From contig NZ_CP036299.1 in the NCBI RefSeq assembly GCF_007752345.1, positions 620,001-684,000 of the forward strand: a stretch of DNA of 64,000 nucleotides. The letters are read 5' to 3'. The translations under genes and the position numbers were made by a program. Each line of letters opens with the position of its first letter. The stretch's first letter is position 1. The stretch comes from Planctopirus ephydatiae. GTDB taxonomy: Bacteria > Planctomycetota > Planctomycetia > Planctomycetales > Planctomycetaceae. The notes under the pieces were generated by a model. That model saw only the letters and a program-made list of their open reading frames with translations, did no database searches and was not told where the DNA came from. Shown here one piece after another: positions 7,998 through 15,889 of this stretch.

Positions 7998-8534
7998 TTG
8001 GACAATTGGCAGACCGGTTTTCGGGACGCTGGGGAAGCCCTGGCCACCCTCAATGATCGAACCCTGTACATTGGCACCTGGGAGGATTACGTACTGTCTC
8101 GGTTCGACCTCACCTACTCTAAGGCGAACCGTTTGATTGTGGCTTCAAGGATCACCGCTGAGTTGGAGGAAGCTGGTTTCAAGGTACTTCCAGCAAACGA
8201 AGGGCAAGCCAACGAACTCGCCCCCATGAAACCAGAAGAACGTCTGGCCGTGTGGAAGAAGGTGCTGGCTGAGGGTGGACGCCCAACCATGGGGAAGATC
8301 AAGGAAGCGAAGCGGTTGGGTTTACCACAAGCGAAGGTGAAGAGTCCCCTGAGACCTTGCATCAACAAACTTGAAACAGCGAAGCGAAAGTTGAAGAAGG
8401 TTGTGGATGAACTTCCGAAAGTGGTGACAGAGTCCGAAAAGGAACCGTTTCGTCGGCGGATTGCAGAGATGAGAGGTATTCTCGACAAGCTGACGGAACG
8501 TTTGGATGCGGGGGCAGAAGCGAAGGCGGCGTAA
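7998..8534 (+). CDS. Phage/plasmid-type DNA-binding protein, probably N-terminally truncated
   Basis: 178 aa from a TTG; a stop codon lies six codons upstream and no ribosome-binding site is visible, so the N-terminus looks clipped. Residues about 10-95 resemble a helix-turn-helix family common on phages, plasmids and integrative elements: TLYIGTWEDYVLSRFDLTYS (usual form: a 'TFEDYCRERWGMSR'-like stretch), then KANRLI, LPANEGQANELAPM and RLAVWKKVL. The second half is Lys-rich and helical and may form a coiled coil. It sits between the tRNA and a strong terminator, facing the unknown operon convergently. A specific role, such as partition or regulation, cannot be assigned. Confidence 0.55.
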   Translation: MDNWQTGFRDAGEALATLNDRTLYIGTWEDYVLSRFDLTYSKANRLIVASRITAELEEAGFKVLPANEGQANELAPMKPEERLAVWKKVLAEGGRPTMGKIKEAKRLGLPQAKVKSPLRPCINKLETAKRKLKKVVDELPKVVTESEKEPFRRRIAEMRGILDKLTERLDAGAEAKAA

Positions 8535-8550
8535 GATTGCAAATTTTGTA

Positions 8551-8585
8551 AACCCCACGACTGGCTTGGTGCTAGTCGTGGGGTT
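8551..8585. terminator. Strong bidirectional terminator
   Basis: Perfect 12-bp stem, AACCCCACGACT (8551-8562) and AGTCGTGGGGTT (8574-8585), with an 11-base loop. It is flanked by TTGTAAACC on one side and GGTTCTCGC on the other. It separates the convergent 7998 gene from the minus-strand operon ending at 8662. Confidence 0.85.
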
Positions 8586-8661
8586 CTCGCTTGTTGAGGA
8601 ACGTGTTGAGGAACGATAGATGGATTGTCTCCGAATCCTTGCAACAGCAACCACATAAGAA

Positions 8662-9792
8662 TCACAAGGGTTGAACAGGTTTTACATGTGAGAAACAATC
8701 ATCGCTGCCGCATCGAACCTGAGGAAATCCACCAAGATGAAAAAACCTTAAAATATCAGGATGCGAATGCAGAAATCCATTAGCGGGATGTTCTTCTGTT
8801 CCAATACTGCGAAGCAACTCCCCAACATCATAGGGAACCGACTTATTGAAATATGATAAATACTCCGGAGTCTTGCACCAACCCGGACGCAAGTAAGTCT
8901 TTGCGACGGAAAACCCATCGTGAAGTGCTACAGGAAGGTAGCCTATAAGAATGTACCGTCCGGACCCGTCGTCATCACAAAATGCAGCAACTAAAGACTG
9001 CGTTGAAATCGCTCTCACTGAGGCAGAAGGAAGGTATCTCTGAAACATAGCCACAGCAGGCTGGCTTCGACCAGACTCCCCTAGGATTTCGCATCCAACG
9101 AAATGAGTCGTATCGTGGAGCAAGGCGAACACATCACCATGCCCAGCATAGCCTTGCCAAGTAGGGTGAACTCTGTTAGCAATCTGTTCAATTGCATGGT
9201 TAGAAAAGCAAACTGTGTAACTGACACCGTTGATTATCGAAACAGGCCGATAGGGGCTAGTAAAAACAGATTTTCCTGCCATGCTCACTTCATCAAGTTT
9301 GCAAAAACGGGCGACAAAGTCACGATCAGTCGGTTGAAAGCACACGTCATTCTTCAATAAGAACGGTACTAACTCGCAACCGCATCGTTCAAACACCTTG
9401 GAACCATAGCTAGACATGAATTCGTGATCAACCGGTAAAGCCCCAGCTTTAGCTGCGTCCTTGTCCAAATCACGAAGCTTACCACATGCTCTCGGAAAAC
9501 CACGTGCTTTCATGACTCTATAGACATCTCTTTCCCATTCTGGGAAGCAGGATGAGTGGAAGGGAAGGCCTGCCACAGTACTGCGAATAAGTTCTTCAAA
9601 CTTCGGGTCTGCCTCACCAGCAAATGAAATCCCAGGATAAAGAGAATTCATACGTTGTCGAGACAACATCTCCTGATGTCGAGACAACCTTTCCTGATGT
9701 CGAGACAACCTTTCCTGATACGACCTCGACGCATCTTCCTTCTTCTTTTCCCTCTTAATTGCCTTTTGATGCTTCTTCTGGTCTTTACTCAT
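8662..9792 (-). CDS. Unknown protein with basic repeat-containing N-terminus (second gene of an unknown operon)
   Basis: 376 aa, not recognised. The first ~50 residues are strongly basic and helical (KKHQKAIKREKKK), then carry three copies of a seven-residue unit (ERLSRHQ-like) encoded by 21-bp tandem repeats. The rest is a globular domain with many Cys and His residues: SNHAIEQIANRV in the middle and HSHPDILRFFH with two Cys in the last 40 residues. The ATG at 9792 is chosen over the one at 9804 because GAGAG lies just upstream. It lies 90 bases after the membrane-protein gene at 9883, in the same direction, and ends at a strong terminator. Base composition is more AT-rich than the flanking genome, suggesting horizontal origin. 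Confidence 0.65.
   Translation of the reverse strand: MSKDQKKHQKAIKREKKKEDASRSYQERLSRHQERLSRHQEMLSRQRMNSLYPGISFAGEADPKFEELIRSTVAGLPFHSSCFPEWERDVYRVMKARGFPRACGKLRDLDKDAAKAGALPVDHEFMSSYGSKVFERCGCELVPFLLKNDVCFQPTDRDFVARFCKLDEVSMAGKSVFTSPYRPVSIINGVSYTVCFSNHAIEQIANRVHPTWQGYAGHGDVFALLHDTTHFVGCEILGESGRSQPAVAMFQRYLPSASVRAISTQSLVAAFCDDDGSGRYILIGYLPVALHDGFSVAKTYLRPGWCKTPEYLSYFNKSVPYDVGELLRSIGTEEHPANGFLHSHPDILRFFHLGGFPQVRCGSDDCFSHVKPVQPL
9657..9719 (-). repeat. Three tandem 21-bp repeats inside the unknown gene
   Basis: Unit GTCGAGACAACCTTTCCTGAT on the plus strand: copies at 9657-9677 (two or three changes), 9678-9698 and 9699-9719 (identical). The unit length is a multiple of three, so copy-number change would add or remove seven residues without breaking the frame. 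Confidence 0.9.
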
Positions 9793-9882
9793 GCACACTC
9801 TCATCTAGGGGTAGGCGGGCCCAATTTCACGCACCGTAGAAACTCAAATACGCAGCCCTATGTTCACAAGTTTTGTGCCGAA

Positions 9883-11013
9883 TTAAGGGGTGGGAGCCTC
9901 TTGCTTTGGTACAACTGGTGCCGACTGAGCCTCTTCGGGTGGGGCCGGAGCCAAAAGGGGATATTTTCTGGTGGTGATAAGTACGGAGGTTTCTTCAGGC
10001 ACTTCCATGGAAGAGGTCAATAGTGAAAGCTTAAGGGTCTCGTCTTTATCTTCTCCATCGGTGACGATTTCGTGCTGCTCTCTTGAGGGAATGGCCGCAA
10101 TTGTAATTGGATCATTGGTCACTTCAATTGTCTGAGGACGCCGTTCGTCAGAAAAGAACTTTAGTCTACACCGAAGCGTGTAGTATCCCTGCTTTTCACA
10201 CTGAACTACCGTGGTGATTTCGCTCCAAAAGTCGTCTCTAAGTGCAATACGTTTTGCCTTCCAACGTTGTACGTTATAAGTACCATCATTTAAGCTGAAA
10301 CTATGAGGTGTATACACACCGACCTTTGAATCTATCTTTACAAAAAGATAATATGCATTCTGAATGGGAGACGGCTGAGGTGGGACATAGCCCAAAGTGT
10401 CAGATGGAAGTTCGTCATATGCAATCACTTCTACTGAGCAGTCTTCCAATAAAACCTCCCCAACAGCCGATTCTTTCTTGACTTGCAGCGAAAATTGTGG
10501 GCTGTGTGGAGAAAAGTCTACTCTGTAGTCAGTTTGACCTGAGAGGGACGTTTTCAAAGGTGGAAAAAACTCAGGGGGCTTTACACTTGACGCAAAGTTC
10601 AACCGGGAAGGCACCGGGGGTGTATTGTAATAACGCAAAGCACGTGACTTTGGATCATCCAACAGCACATAGCCATTGCACTTACGGCGGTCTATAATAT
10701 CCGATACAATTGCCTTAGGAAGTAGTACGTCGAAAGGCTTGTATGAGAACCTACTATCTAAAGTGCGTACTGCTGGAAGTGACATCACCATAAAAATGTC
10801 GCCAGCCAGCATTGATATGAATAGAACAATCAGGAACTGCAACAGAGGGAGGGTGAGGGTTCCTTCCGAGAATACAATCCGGTCTGTTCCATCTGCGTTA
10901 AGTGATAATGGTTTTGGGGGCGGTTTGTGATGCTTTATTGCAACAAGAATAACTGTTGCTGCAACGCAGTAAAGTGACCATCGAAGCCAATAGTTGGACA
11001 ATACGGTTACCAA
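9883..11013 (-). CDS. Unknown membrane protein, main reading frame (frameshifted N-terminus upstream)
   Basis: 376 aa as read from the GTG at 11013. Two hydrophobic helices lie at about residues 10-27 and 57-78, followed by a ~300-residue soluble region with beta-strand-like composition and a Pro-rich end. No family is recognised. The frame stays open upstream of 11013 to about 11050, and the missing start appears to lie in another frame at 11122 (see the separate entry). Restoring one base in a six-A run would give a protein of about 412 aa with three hydrophobic segments. It is the first gene of a minus-strand pair with 8662-9792. Either the frameshift is real decay, or it is a sequence error, or expression depends on frameshifting. 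Confidence 0.6.
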   Translation of the reverse strand: MVTVLSNYWLRWSLYCVAATVILVAIKHHKPPPKPLSLNADGTDRIVFSEGTLTLPLLQFLIVLFISMLAGDIFMVMSLPAVRTLDSRFSYKPFDVLLPKAIVSDIIDRRKCNGYVLLDDPKSRALRYYNTPPVPSRLNFASSVKPPEFFPPLKTSLSGQTDYRVDFSPHSPQFSLQVKKESAVGEVLLEDCSVEVIAYDELPSDTLGYVPPQPSPIQNAYYLFVKIDSKVGVYTPHSFSLNDGTYNVQRWKAKRIALRDDFWSEITTVVQCEKQGYYTLRCRLKFFSDERRPQTIEVTNDPITIAAIPSREQHEIVTDGEDKDETLKLSLLTSSMEVPEETSVLITTRKYPLLAPAPPEEAQSAPVVPKQEAPTP

Positions 11014-11046
11014 CTGTATTGCAGAGACAAATGACGCAATTAGCCC

Positions 11047-11122
11047 AAAAAAGCATTATTACTAGATTGGCGTATGTACTTGATTGTAGTTTCTTAATCG
11101 CTGTGACAAGAAGTTCAATCAT
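11047..11122 (-). pseudogene. Displaced N-terminal segment of the 9883-11013 membrane protein
   Basis: A frame from ATG 11122 encodes about 25 residues (MIELLVTAIKKLQSS...) ending in a hydrophobic run, then meets six A's at 11047-11052 on the plus strand. Reading five instead of six joins it without a stop to GLIASFVSAIQLVTVLSNYW, which runs into the frame starting at 11013. In the present sequence the upstream frame continues with 49 unrelated-looking residues and stops. Confidence 0.55.
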
Positions 11123-11173
11123 TACTTCTCCATGATCATATTATTTTAATGTGGTATGAGTATCTACTCATGT

Positions 11174-11581
11174 ATGGCTCGTGGACGTATCCCCAAACCC
11201 AAAACTCTGAACGATCTCAAAGGTGACACGCATAAACGGCGTCGGCATCTGGCTGAACCTGTACCTCCCAAAGATCATCCCACCTGCCCGGAACATCTGG
11301 ACGATGTGGCACGAGACAAGTGGACAGAGCTTACCACACTGCTTGATGAAATGGGACTGCTTTCCAGTGCGGATTCTGACGCCCTGGAACTGTACTGTGC
11401 GGCGTACTCCCGATACCGCAAAGCCGAAGAAATGGTTAAGAAGTTCGGCGAAGTGATCATCAGCCCCGTGAACAAGTACCCGATGATTTCTCCATACTCC
11501 ACGGTGATGAACAAAAACCTCGAAACCTGTCGAAGGTTACTGATTGAATTCAGCCTGATCCTACCTGCACACTCTCGCTGA
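11174..11581 (+). CDS. Phage terminase small subunit, P27 family
   Basis: 135 aa, close to the usual size of P27-family small terminase subunits, which recognise phage DNA and hand it to the large subunit for packaging. The start MARGRIPKPKTLNDLKGDTHKR matches the family's characteristic basic N-terminus, so ATG 11174 is chosen over ATG 11156. The middle has CPEHLDDVARDKWTEL and a helix around LLSSADSDALELYCAAYSRY, followed by SPYSTVMNKNLETCRRLL, all in family order. No large terminase, portal, capsid or integrase gene is nearby, so this is an orphan, probably a prophage relic or part of a small element. No ribosome-binding site is obvious. Confidence 0.85.
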   Translation: MARGRIPKPKTLNDLKGDTHKRRRHLAEPVPPKDHPTCPEHLDDVARDKWTELTTLLDEMGLLSSADSDALELYCAAYSRYRKAEEMVKKFGEVIISPVNKYPMISPYSTVMNKNLETCRRLLIEFSLILPAHSR

Positions 11582-12162
11582 GCGATCATGCCATCCGGCA
11601 AAAACACCAGCGACTGGGGCGAATTCTTCATAGTCGCGGCAACTTCTGTGGGAAGCTTTTCTCATCTGCATGGCATGCCATCAGCTTCATTGAATGCGCG
11701 CCTCTTTGATCGCTTTCGCCAAGCGAACGGAGTCCGCCGTATTCCCATTGAGAGCATAAACGTCGGCGCCAGCAATCTGCCAGATCGGACGCATCAATGG
11801 TTCTCATGGTACTTTGAACATCCCGTACCCAGAGAGTCGCTCACGCCAATCGCTCTCGACATTCAAAAGGTGCAGGAGACAGAAGAAAAGAGATCTTCCC
11901 CCAACCCTTTAATTGCGGTAGCAACGGCTGTCCGCATTGTCCGAATGCCTTCCTCGAAGATTCCTGATCGAGTCCAGTCACTCCGACGATCAACTTGGAT
12001 TGAAATCCGATCCTCTATTCCCGCACAACCATCCCCATCGATTCCGTTTTCGCGAAGAAACTGCCTTTTTTTGCAGCGACTGTCACAGGGCTTTCCCTTG
12101 TGTGTCCAAGGAGTGGATCACATGCTCAATTGACTCCTAGATCCTGAGCGAGGAATTTCGCG
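11582..12162. other. Gene-poor stretch at the right end of the accessory island
   Basis: An open frame of 181 codons exists on the plus strand (11588-12133), but its composition is unlike a protein. On the minus strand, 11687-11794 encodes a 35-residue peptide with natural-looking composition (IWQIAGADVYALNGNTADSV), preceded in frame by a stop. It may be the tail of a decayed gene. No repeat of the tRNA 3' end was found here. Confidence 0.4.
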
Positions 12163-13044
12163 ATGCAAAATCCCTTCACCGAAGTCCCCGATGAATCGAC
12201 CGATGCCGACCTCATCGAAGAGGCCCGGCAAGGGAGTCGTGAGGCGCTGGAGAAACTGGTGCTCAGGCATCAGGCGTGGATCTACAACATCGCCATCCGC
12301 ATGGTCTTTCACCCTCAGGATGCCGAGGAAGTCACCCAGGAAGTGCTGATCAAGGTCATCACTCGCCTCAGCACGTTCCAGGGGCAAAGCCAGTTTCGCA
12401 CCTGGCTCTACCGCATCACAGCCAACCATGTCTTGAACATGAGACGTCGCGGTGCCGAGCAGGAAGTTCATACGTTCTCCAGCTACGCCAGCGCGATCAA
12501 TGCTACGCCGGATCTCGATCTGCCCGACCCGAAGTCGGTTCCCGTCGAAGTGCCGCTCCTCGTTGAAGAGGCGAAAATCTCCTGCACGATGGGGATGTTG
12601 CTCTGTCTTGACCGCCAGCAGCGGCTGATCTTCACGCTCGGCGAAATCCTGGGAGTCACTGACAAGGTCGGCAGTGACATCCTCGAAATCTCCGCAGACA
12701 ACTTCCGCCAGAGCCTTTCACGCGCCCGCCGTGATCTTCACCAGTTCATGCACGGCCAGTGTGGTCTGGTCAATCCCGACAACCCCTGCCGCTGTGCCAA
12801 AAAGACGAGAGGTTTCATCGAAGCGGGGCATGTCGATCCCAACCATCTGCAGTTTGTCCCCCGGCACGTGCGGCGTATCTCGGCAGCAGCCGAAGCTCTG
12901 GTGCGGACCATCGAGAAGACCGTGAATGAGCATGACCAGACGATCTTCCGCGAGCATCCCTTTCTCGAACCCAGGCACCAGCTCGACTGGCTCCGGCGAC
13001 TGCTCGACAAGGGGGATTTCGGAACAGCCCTCGATCTCAATTAA
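12163..13044 (+). CDS. ECF-type RNA polymerase sigma factor with Cys-containing C-terminal extension
   Basis: 293 aa. Region 2 (about 20-95) is clear: LVLRHQAWIYNIAIRMV, PQDAEEVTQEVLIKV and FRTWLYRITANHVLNMRRR. Region 4 (about 145-195) is more divergent, with LDRQQRLIFTLGEILGV and SADNFRQSLSRARRDL. Beyond it lies a ~95-residue extension with a Cys cluster, CGLVNPDNPCRC, that could bind metal or sense redox state. ECF factors direct RNA polymerase to stress or envelope genes. ATG 12163 has GAGGA nine bases upstream. An SDR gene follows after 66 bases and a DUF1330 gene after another 34, suggesting one transcript; no anti-sigma gene is adjacent. Confidence 0.88.
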   Translation: MQNPFTEVPDESTDADLIEEARQGSREALEKLVLRHQAWIYNIAIRMVFHPQDAEEVTQEVLIKVITRLSTFQGQSQFRTWLYRITANHVLNMRRRGAEQEVHTFSSYASAINATPDLDLPDPKSVPVEVPLLVEEAKISCTMGMLLCLDRQQRLIFTLGEILGVTDKVGSDILEISADNFRQSLSRARRDLHQFMHGQCGLVNPDNPCRCAKKTRGFIEAGHVDPNHLQFVPRHVRRISAAAEALVRTIEKTVNEHDQTIFREHPFLEPRHQLDWLRRLLDKGDFGTALDLN

Positions 13045-13110
13045 ATGATTCTGGAATCGCTTGTCACAGTCCTCTTCCTCTCGTGTCTATGGGAGTAAGG
13101 AGGACAATTC

Positions 13111-13866
13111 ATGTCGAAATTGCAGAACAAAGTGGCTCTCGTCACGGGAGCGTCTAAAGGGATCGGAGCGGGAATTGCCAGGGAACTTGCCGCTGCAGGA
13201 GCGGCTGTGGTGGTGAACTACGCGAGCGACCGAGCCGGTGCAGAATCTGTTGTGGCTGCGATCAATGCAGCAGGTGGCCAGGCCATGGCGCTGCAGGGGG
13301 ATGTTGCGAAAGCCGCCGATGTCGCAGCGCTGTTCGAGCGCACCAAGGCCGCCTTCGGCTCTCTCGATATTCTCGTCAACAATGCCGGTGTCTATCAGAT
13401 GATGCCAGTCGCGGAACTGACAGAGGCCGAGTTCCACCGCGAGATCAATATCAACCTGCTCGGGCCACTGTTGGTCATTCGCGAATCGCTCCTGCACTTC
13501 GGGCCGGAAGGCGGAAGCATCATCAATATCGGCTCAGGAGCTTCGAAATCGCATCCGCCCGGCTACGCCATCTATTCTGCGAGCAAAGCGGGTCTGGATG
13601 CGGTGACAGGTGTGCTGGCCAAAGAACTCGCTCCGCGAAAGATTCGCGTCAACTCGGTCAATCCCGGCGCGACGCTGAGCGAGGGGACGAAGGAGGCCGG
13701 ATTGTATGGCGTCGAGAGTGAACTCGAAAAGCACCTCGTGGCCATGACTCCTCTGGGCCGCATGGGGACACCACAGGACATCGCCAGAGTGGTGGCGTTT
13801 CTCGCCTCGGATGATTCGGGTTGGTTGACGGGCGAAGTCATCCTCGCCTCAGGCGGATTGCGCTAG
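13111..13866 (+). CDS. Short-chain dehydrogenase/reductase (FabG-like)
   Basis: 251-aa classical SDR. The cofactor-binding [10 protein letters not shown] motif lies at about residues 13-22, NNAG at about 90-93, the catalytic Ser in INIGSGAS, and YxxxK as YSASK at about 154-158. The C-terminus has the family's [13 protein letters not shown]. Substrate cannot be predicted; such enzymes reduce ketones or oxidise alcohols with NAD(P)H. An AGGAGG ribosome-binding site precedes the ATG at 13111. It is probably in an operon with the upstream sigma factor and the downstream DUF1330 gene, which suggests a stress- or xenobiotic-related function, an inference from context only. Confidence 0.92.
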   Translation: MSKLQNKVALVTGASKGIGAGIARELAAAGAAVVVNYASDRAGAESVVAAINAAGGQAMALQGDVAKAADVAALFERTKAAFGSLDILVNNAGVYQMMPVAELTEAEFHREININLLGPLLVIRESLLHFGPEGGSIINIGSGASKSHPPGYAIYSASKAGLDAVTGVLAKELAPRKIRVNSVNPGATLSEGTKEAGLYGVESELEKHLVAMTPLGRMGTPQDIARVVAFLASDDSGWLTGEVILASGGLR

Positions 13867-13900
13867 GCCTGATCTTTTCAAACGTCTGCAGGAGAACCTC

Positions 13901-14188
13901 ATGCCCGCTTATATTGTCTTCATGCGTGAAAAAACGCTCGATCAGTCTGAGTTGGAAATCTATTGGGAAAAGGTGAAAGGGACGCTGGATGGCCACCAGT
14001 TGAAAGTGCTGGCCGCCTATGGGAAGCATCTGACGTTGGAGGGCCCGGCTGTGGAAGGAATCGTCATCGCCGAGTTCCCAACGTTTATTGAAGCCCGTGA
14101 CTGGTACGAAAGCCCCGCCTACCAGCAAGCCGCCCAGCACCGACACCAAGGCGCCATCTACCGCGGCTTAATCGTCGAAGGACTGTGA
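13901..14188 (+). CDS. DUF1330 family protein
   Basis: 95-aa protein, the usual DUF1330 size. This is a ferredoxin-like dimeric alpha-beta barrel family of unknown catalytic role. The sequence shows the typical start AYIVFMREKTLDQSELEIYW, a middle EGPAVEGIVIAEFPTFIEAR and the AxxWYxSPAYQ motif (ARDWYESPAYQQA). It is preceded by AGGAG and lies 34 bases downstream of the SDR gene, so it is likely the last gene of the sigma-SDR-DUF1330 transcript, ending at the GC-rich hairpin at 14231. Confidence 0.88.
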   Translation: MPAYIVFMREKTLDQSELEIYWEKVKGTLDGHQLKVLAAYGKHLTLEGPAVEGIVIAEFPTFIEARDWYESPAYQQAAQHRHQGAIYRGLIVEGL

Positions 14189-14230
14189 GAGCTATAAGGC
14201 TGAAAGTGTTGAGACCGCTGGGCAGACCGT

Positions 14231-14262
14231 AGGGCAGGCCCCCGCCTGCCTTGCCCTTTCTG
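14231..14262 (+). terminator. GC-rich hairpin, probable terminator
   Basis: GGCAGGC (14233-14239) pairs with GCCTGCC (14244-14250). Alternatively AGGGCA (14231-14236) pairs with TGCCCT (14252-14257), which is followed by TTC. It lies 43 bases after the DUF1330 stop codon. Confidence 0.5.
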
Positions 14263-14460
14263 CCGTCTAGCTTTGTGTCCTGGTACGGCCTAGCATGCAA
14301 ATCCACACTGGCAATCTATCGCAACTCGCTGATTGAAACGGGGCATTAGAATTAACGAGACCTTATGACATTGCGGAAGTGTGGTGCTTTCGCTGCACTT
14401 CCGCGGTCGAGTATCCGTTTGTCGGCGAAGATTTTTCTCACTATCACCTTGGAGGCTACT

Positions 14461-14892
14461 ATGAAATCGGGCTTGTTGATGGTTCTGGTCGTCGGGCTGT
14501 TGAGCAGCGCCGGTGCCGCAGAGCAAGCAGCCGGGGGCGATGCTGAGAAGCTCCAAGGAACCTGGAAAGTGGTTTCGTCCGAGGACAGCGGGCAAAAAGC
14601 CCCCGACGAAGCCATCAAGAATCTCAAAATGGTCATCACCAAGGAAAAGATCACCTACAAGTTTGACAATAAGACAATGGAATGGTCCTACAAGCTGGAC
14701 CCGACCAAGGAGCCCAGGTGGATCGACATCAAGATGGGGGGCGACCGCACCACACTCGGGATTTATGTTCTGGACGAGGACAACCTGAAGATCTGTTTCC
14801 CCGAACAGAGCACGGAGCGATCGACGGCGTTTGAGTCCAAACCCAATTCGGTGAACGACGTTCTGATCATCCTGAAGCGTGAAAAACCGTGA
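14461..14892 (+). CDS. Exported TIGR03067-domain protein
   Basis: 143 aa with a signal peptide (residues 1-20, ending GAAEQ). The remainder is a TIGR03067 domain, a planctomycete- and Verrucomicrobia-enriched family with a lipocalin-like pattern: LQGTWKVVSSEDSGQ near the start, MVITKEKITYKF, DPTKEPRWIDI in the middle and GIYVLDEDNLKICF near the end. The function is unknown. GGAGG sits upstream of ATG 14461, chosen over an ORF start at 14365 that would bury the signal peptide. It stands as a single gene, with 270 bases of empty sequence before it and about 250 after. Confidence 0.85.
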   Translation: MKSGLLMVLVVGLLSSAGAAEQAAGGDAEKLQGTWKVVSSEDSGQKAPDEAIKNLKMVITKEKITYKFDNKTMEWSYKLDPTKEPRWIDIKMGGDRTTLGIYVLDEDNLKICFPEQSTERSTAFESKPNSVNDVLIILKREKP

Positions 14893-15010
14893 GCGGAAAG
14901 GGCGGATGACTCCAAACCAGTAACCATAGCAGACCGGCGGGGCATGACGGTTTTCCAGAGTTCATGGCTCGCCAGCCCCGCCATCAGCTGAGCTTGATCG
15001 TTAAGTCCTG

Positions 15011-15045
15011 TAGGGTGCGGTTAAGGCTTTGCGCAACCCACCAGA
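15011..15045. repeat. TAGGGTGC-type intergenic element
   Basis: TAGGGTGCGG followed by GCGCAACCCA gives a short imperfect palindrome. The same opening word occurs at 2302 and 28165 in other intergenic spaces. Confidence 0.4.
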
Positions 15046-15138
15046 TCTTCCTAACTCATTCCCTGTCCCTTTGCCTTACCGATCGCCCCCTAGTGAAAGC
15101 CCCGTCATCCTCAGCCGATATTCCCGAGGAACCCATGC

Positions 15139-15393
15139 ATGGCGACGTCCGATCTTTTGCAGATTCCGGGGATTGGTAAGACTTTTGTGCAGGATTTTGC
15201 GCGGATTGGGATTCATTCCATCGATCAACTAGTGCAGAAAGATCCCGAGCTGCTTTTTCATCAGTTGACGCTTGCCAATCAGGCGGCTGATCATAAAACC
15301 AGCAAGAACTATCTCTATGTCATTCGCATGGCTGTCTACTACGCCAATGGCGGGCGGGATCCTGAGCAGTTGAAATGGCATGCCTGGAAGTGA
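15139..15393 (+). CDS. Cdd1-like helix-hairpin-helix protein
   Basis: 84-aa protein resembling the Cdd1 ('pathogenicity locus', PF11731) family. It starts with a helix-hairpin-helix-like segment, LLQIPGIGKTFVQDFARIGI (about 6-25), where IPGIGK is the DNA-contacting hairpin type. It ends with the family's YVIRMAVYYANGG and DPEQLKWHAWK. The role is unknown; a nucleic-acid contact is likely from the motif. GAGGAA precedes ATG 15139. It is convergent with the GNAT gene, 34 bases away. Confidence 0.8.
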   Translation: MATSDLLQIPGIGKTFVQDFARIGIHSIDQLVQKDPELLFHQLTLANQAADHKTSKNYLYVIRMAVYYANGGRDPEQLKWHAWK

Positions 15394-15427
15394 TGGTGGC
15401 CCGGAAGTTCCTGGAGGGGCGAGTTTT

Positions 15428-15889
15428 TCACGCTGTGGGCTGGATTTGCAGATCGACGCGATACCCGAGAGCCCATTGGTGGAAGCCGAGCTTTTCGTAA
15501 AAGGGGGCCACATCGGGCGCACAATCGAGAATCACTTTATAGCAACCCGCCTGCTGGCAGACTTCAAAGAGGTGCTTCATGAGTGCCAGCCCAATCCCGT
15601 GATGCTGCTCACTCTGGCGGACTGCAACATCTTCAATATGCCCCACCGCACTGCCACCATGCAGAAACTTGGGCTCAATCATGAGTGATGCCGTCCCGAT
15701 CACCTGATCATCGAGCAAAGCGACATACGTGTGGACTTTGCTTCGCAGGCGGCGTTGAAAGACCGAGACGGCGGCTTCATGGGAAAGTTCCGTTGGCTTG
15801 AGTGCCGAGAGGGTTACGAGAAAGCCGCGCTGGAGATCGCGGGCATCCATCAGCCGAACGACAAGGCCGGGTGGGGGTGTGACAGTCAT
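15428..15889 (-). CDS. GNAT family N-acetyltransferase (GNA1-like)
   Basis: 153 aa from ATG 15889, which has AAGGA five bases upstream; longer starts at 15949 or 16057 are possible but would add a polar tail without family support. The acetyl-CoA site is recognisable as VRQSEQHHGIGLALMKHL (about 90-107; usual form R/Q-x-x-G-x-G/A). Preceding strands read VGHIEDVAV and the end has APFYEKLGFHQ, the typical GNAT closing motif. The layout is closest to glucosamine-phosphate N-acetyltransferase-type GNATs, but the substrate cannot be fixed. It is divergent from the DUF1549 gene. Confidence 0.85.
   Translation of the reverse strand: MTVTPPPGLVVRLMDARDLQRGFLVTLSALKPTELSHEAAVSVFQRRLRSKVHTYVALLDDQVIGTASLMIEPKFLHGGSAVGHIEDVAVRQSEQHHGIGLALMKHLFEVCQQAGCYKVILDCAPDVAPFYEKLGFHQWALGYRVDLQIQPTA

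Noticed and set aside
11044-11056. Programmed ribosomal frameshifting in the unknown membrane protein
   Set aside because: The shift needed is +1 and no stimulatory stop or structure is evident; a base-count error or decay is simpler, so it is not called as programmed.
11588-12133. 181-codon plus-strand frame in the gap before the sigma factor
   Set aside because: No ribosome-binding site, biased Arg/Ser/Pro/His composition and no family resemblance; treated as non-coding or decayed sequence.
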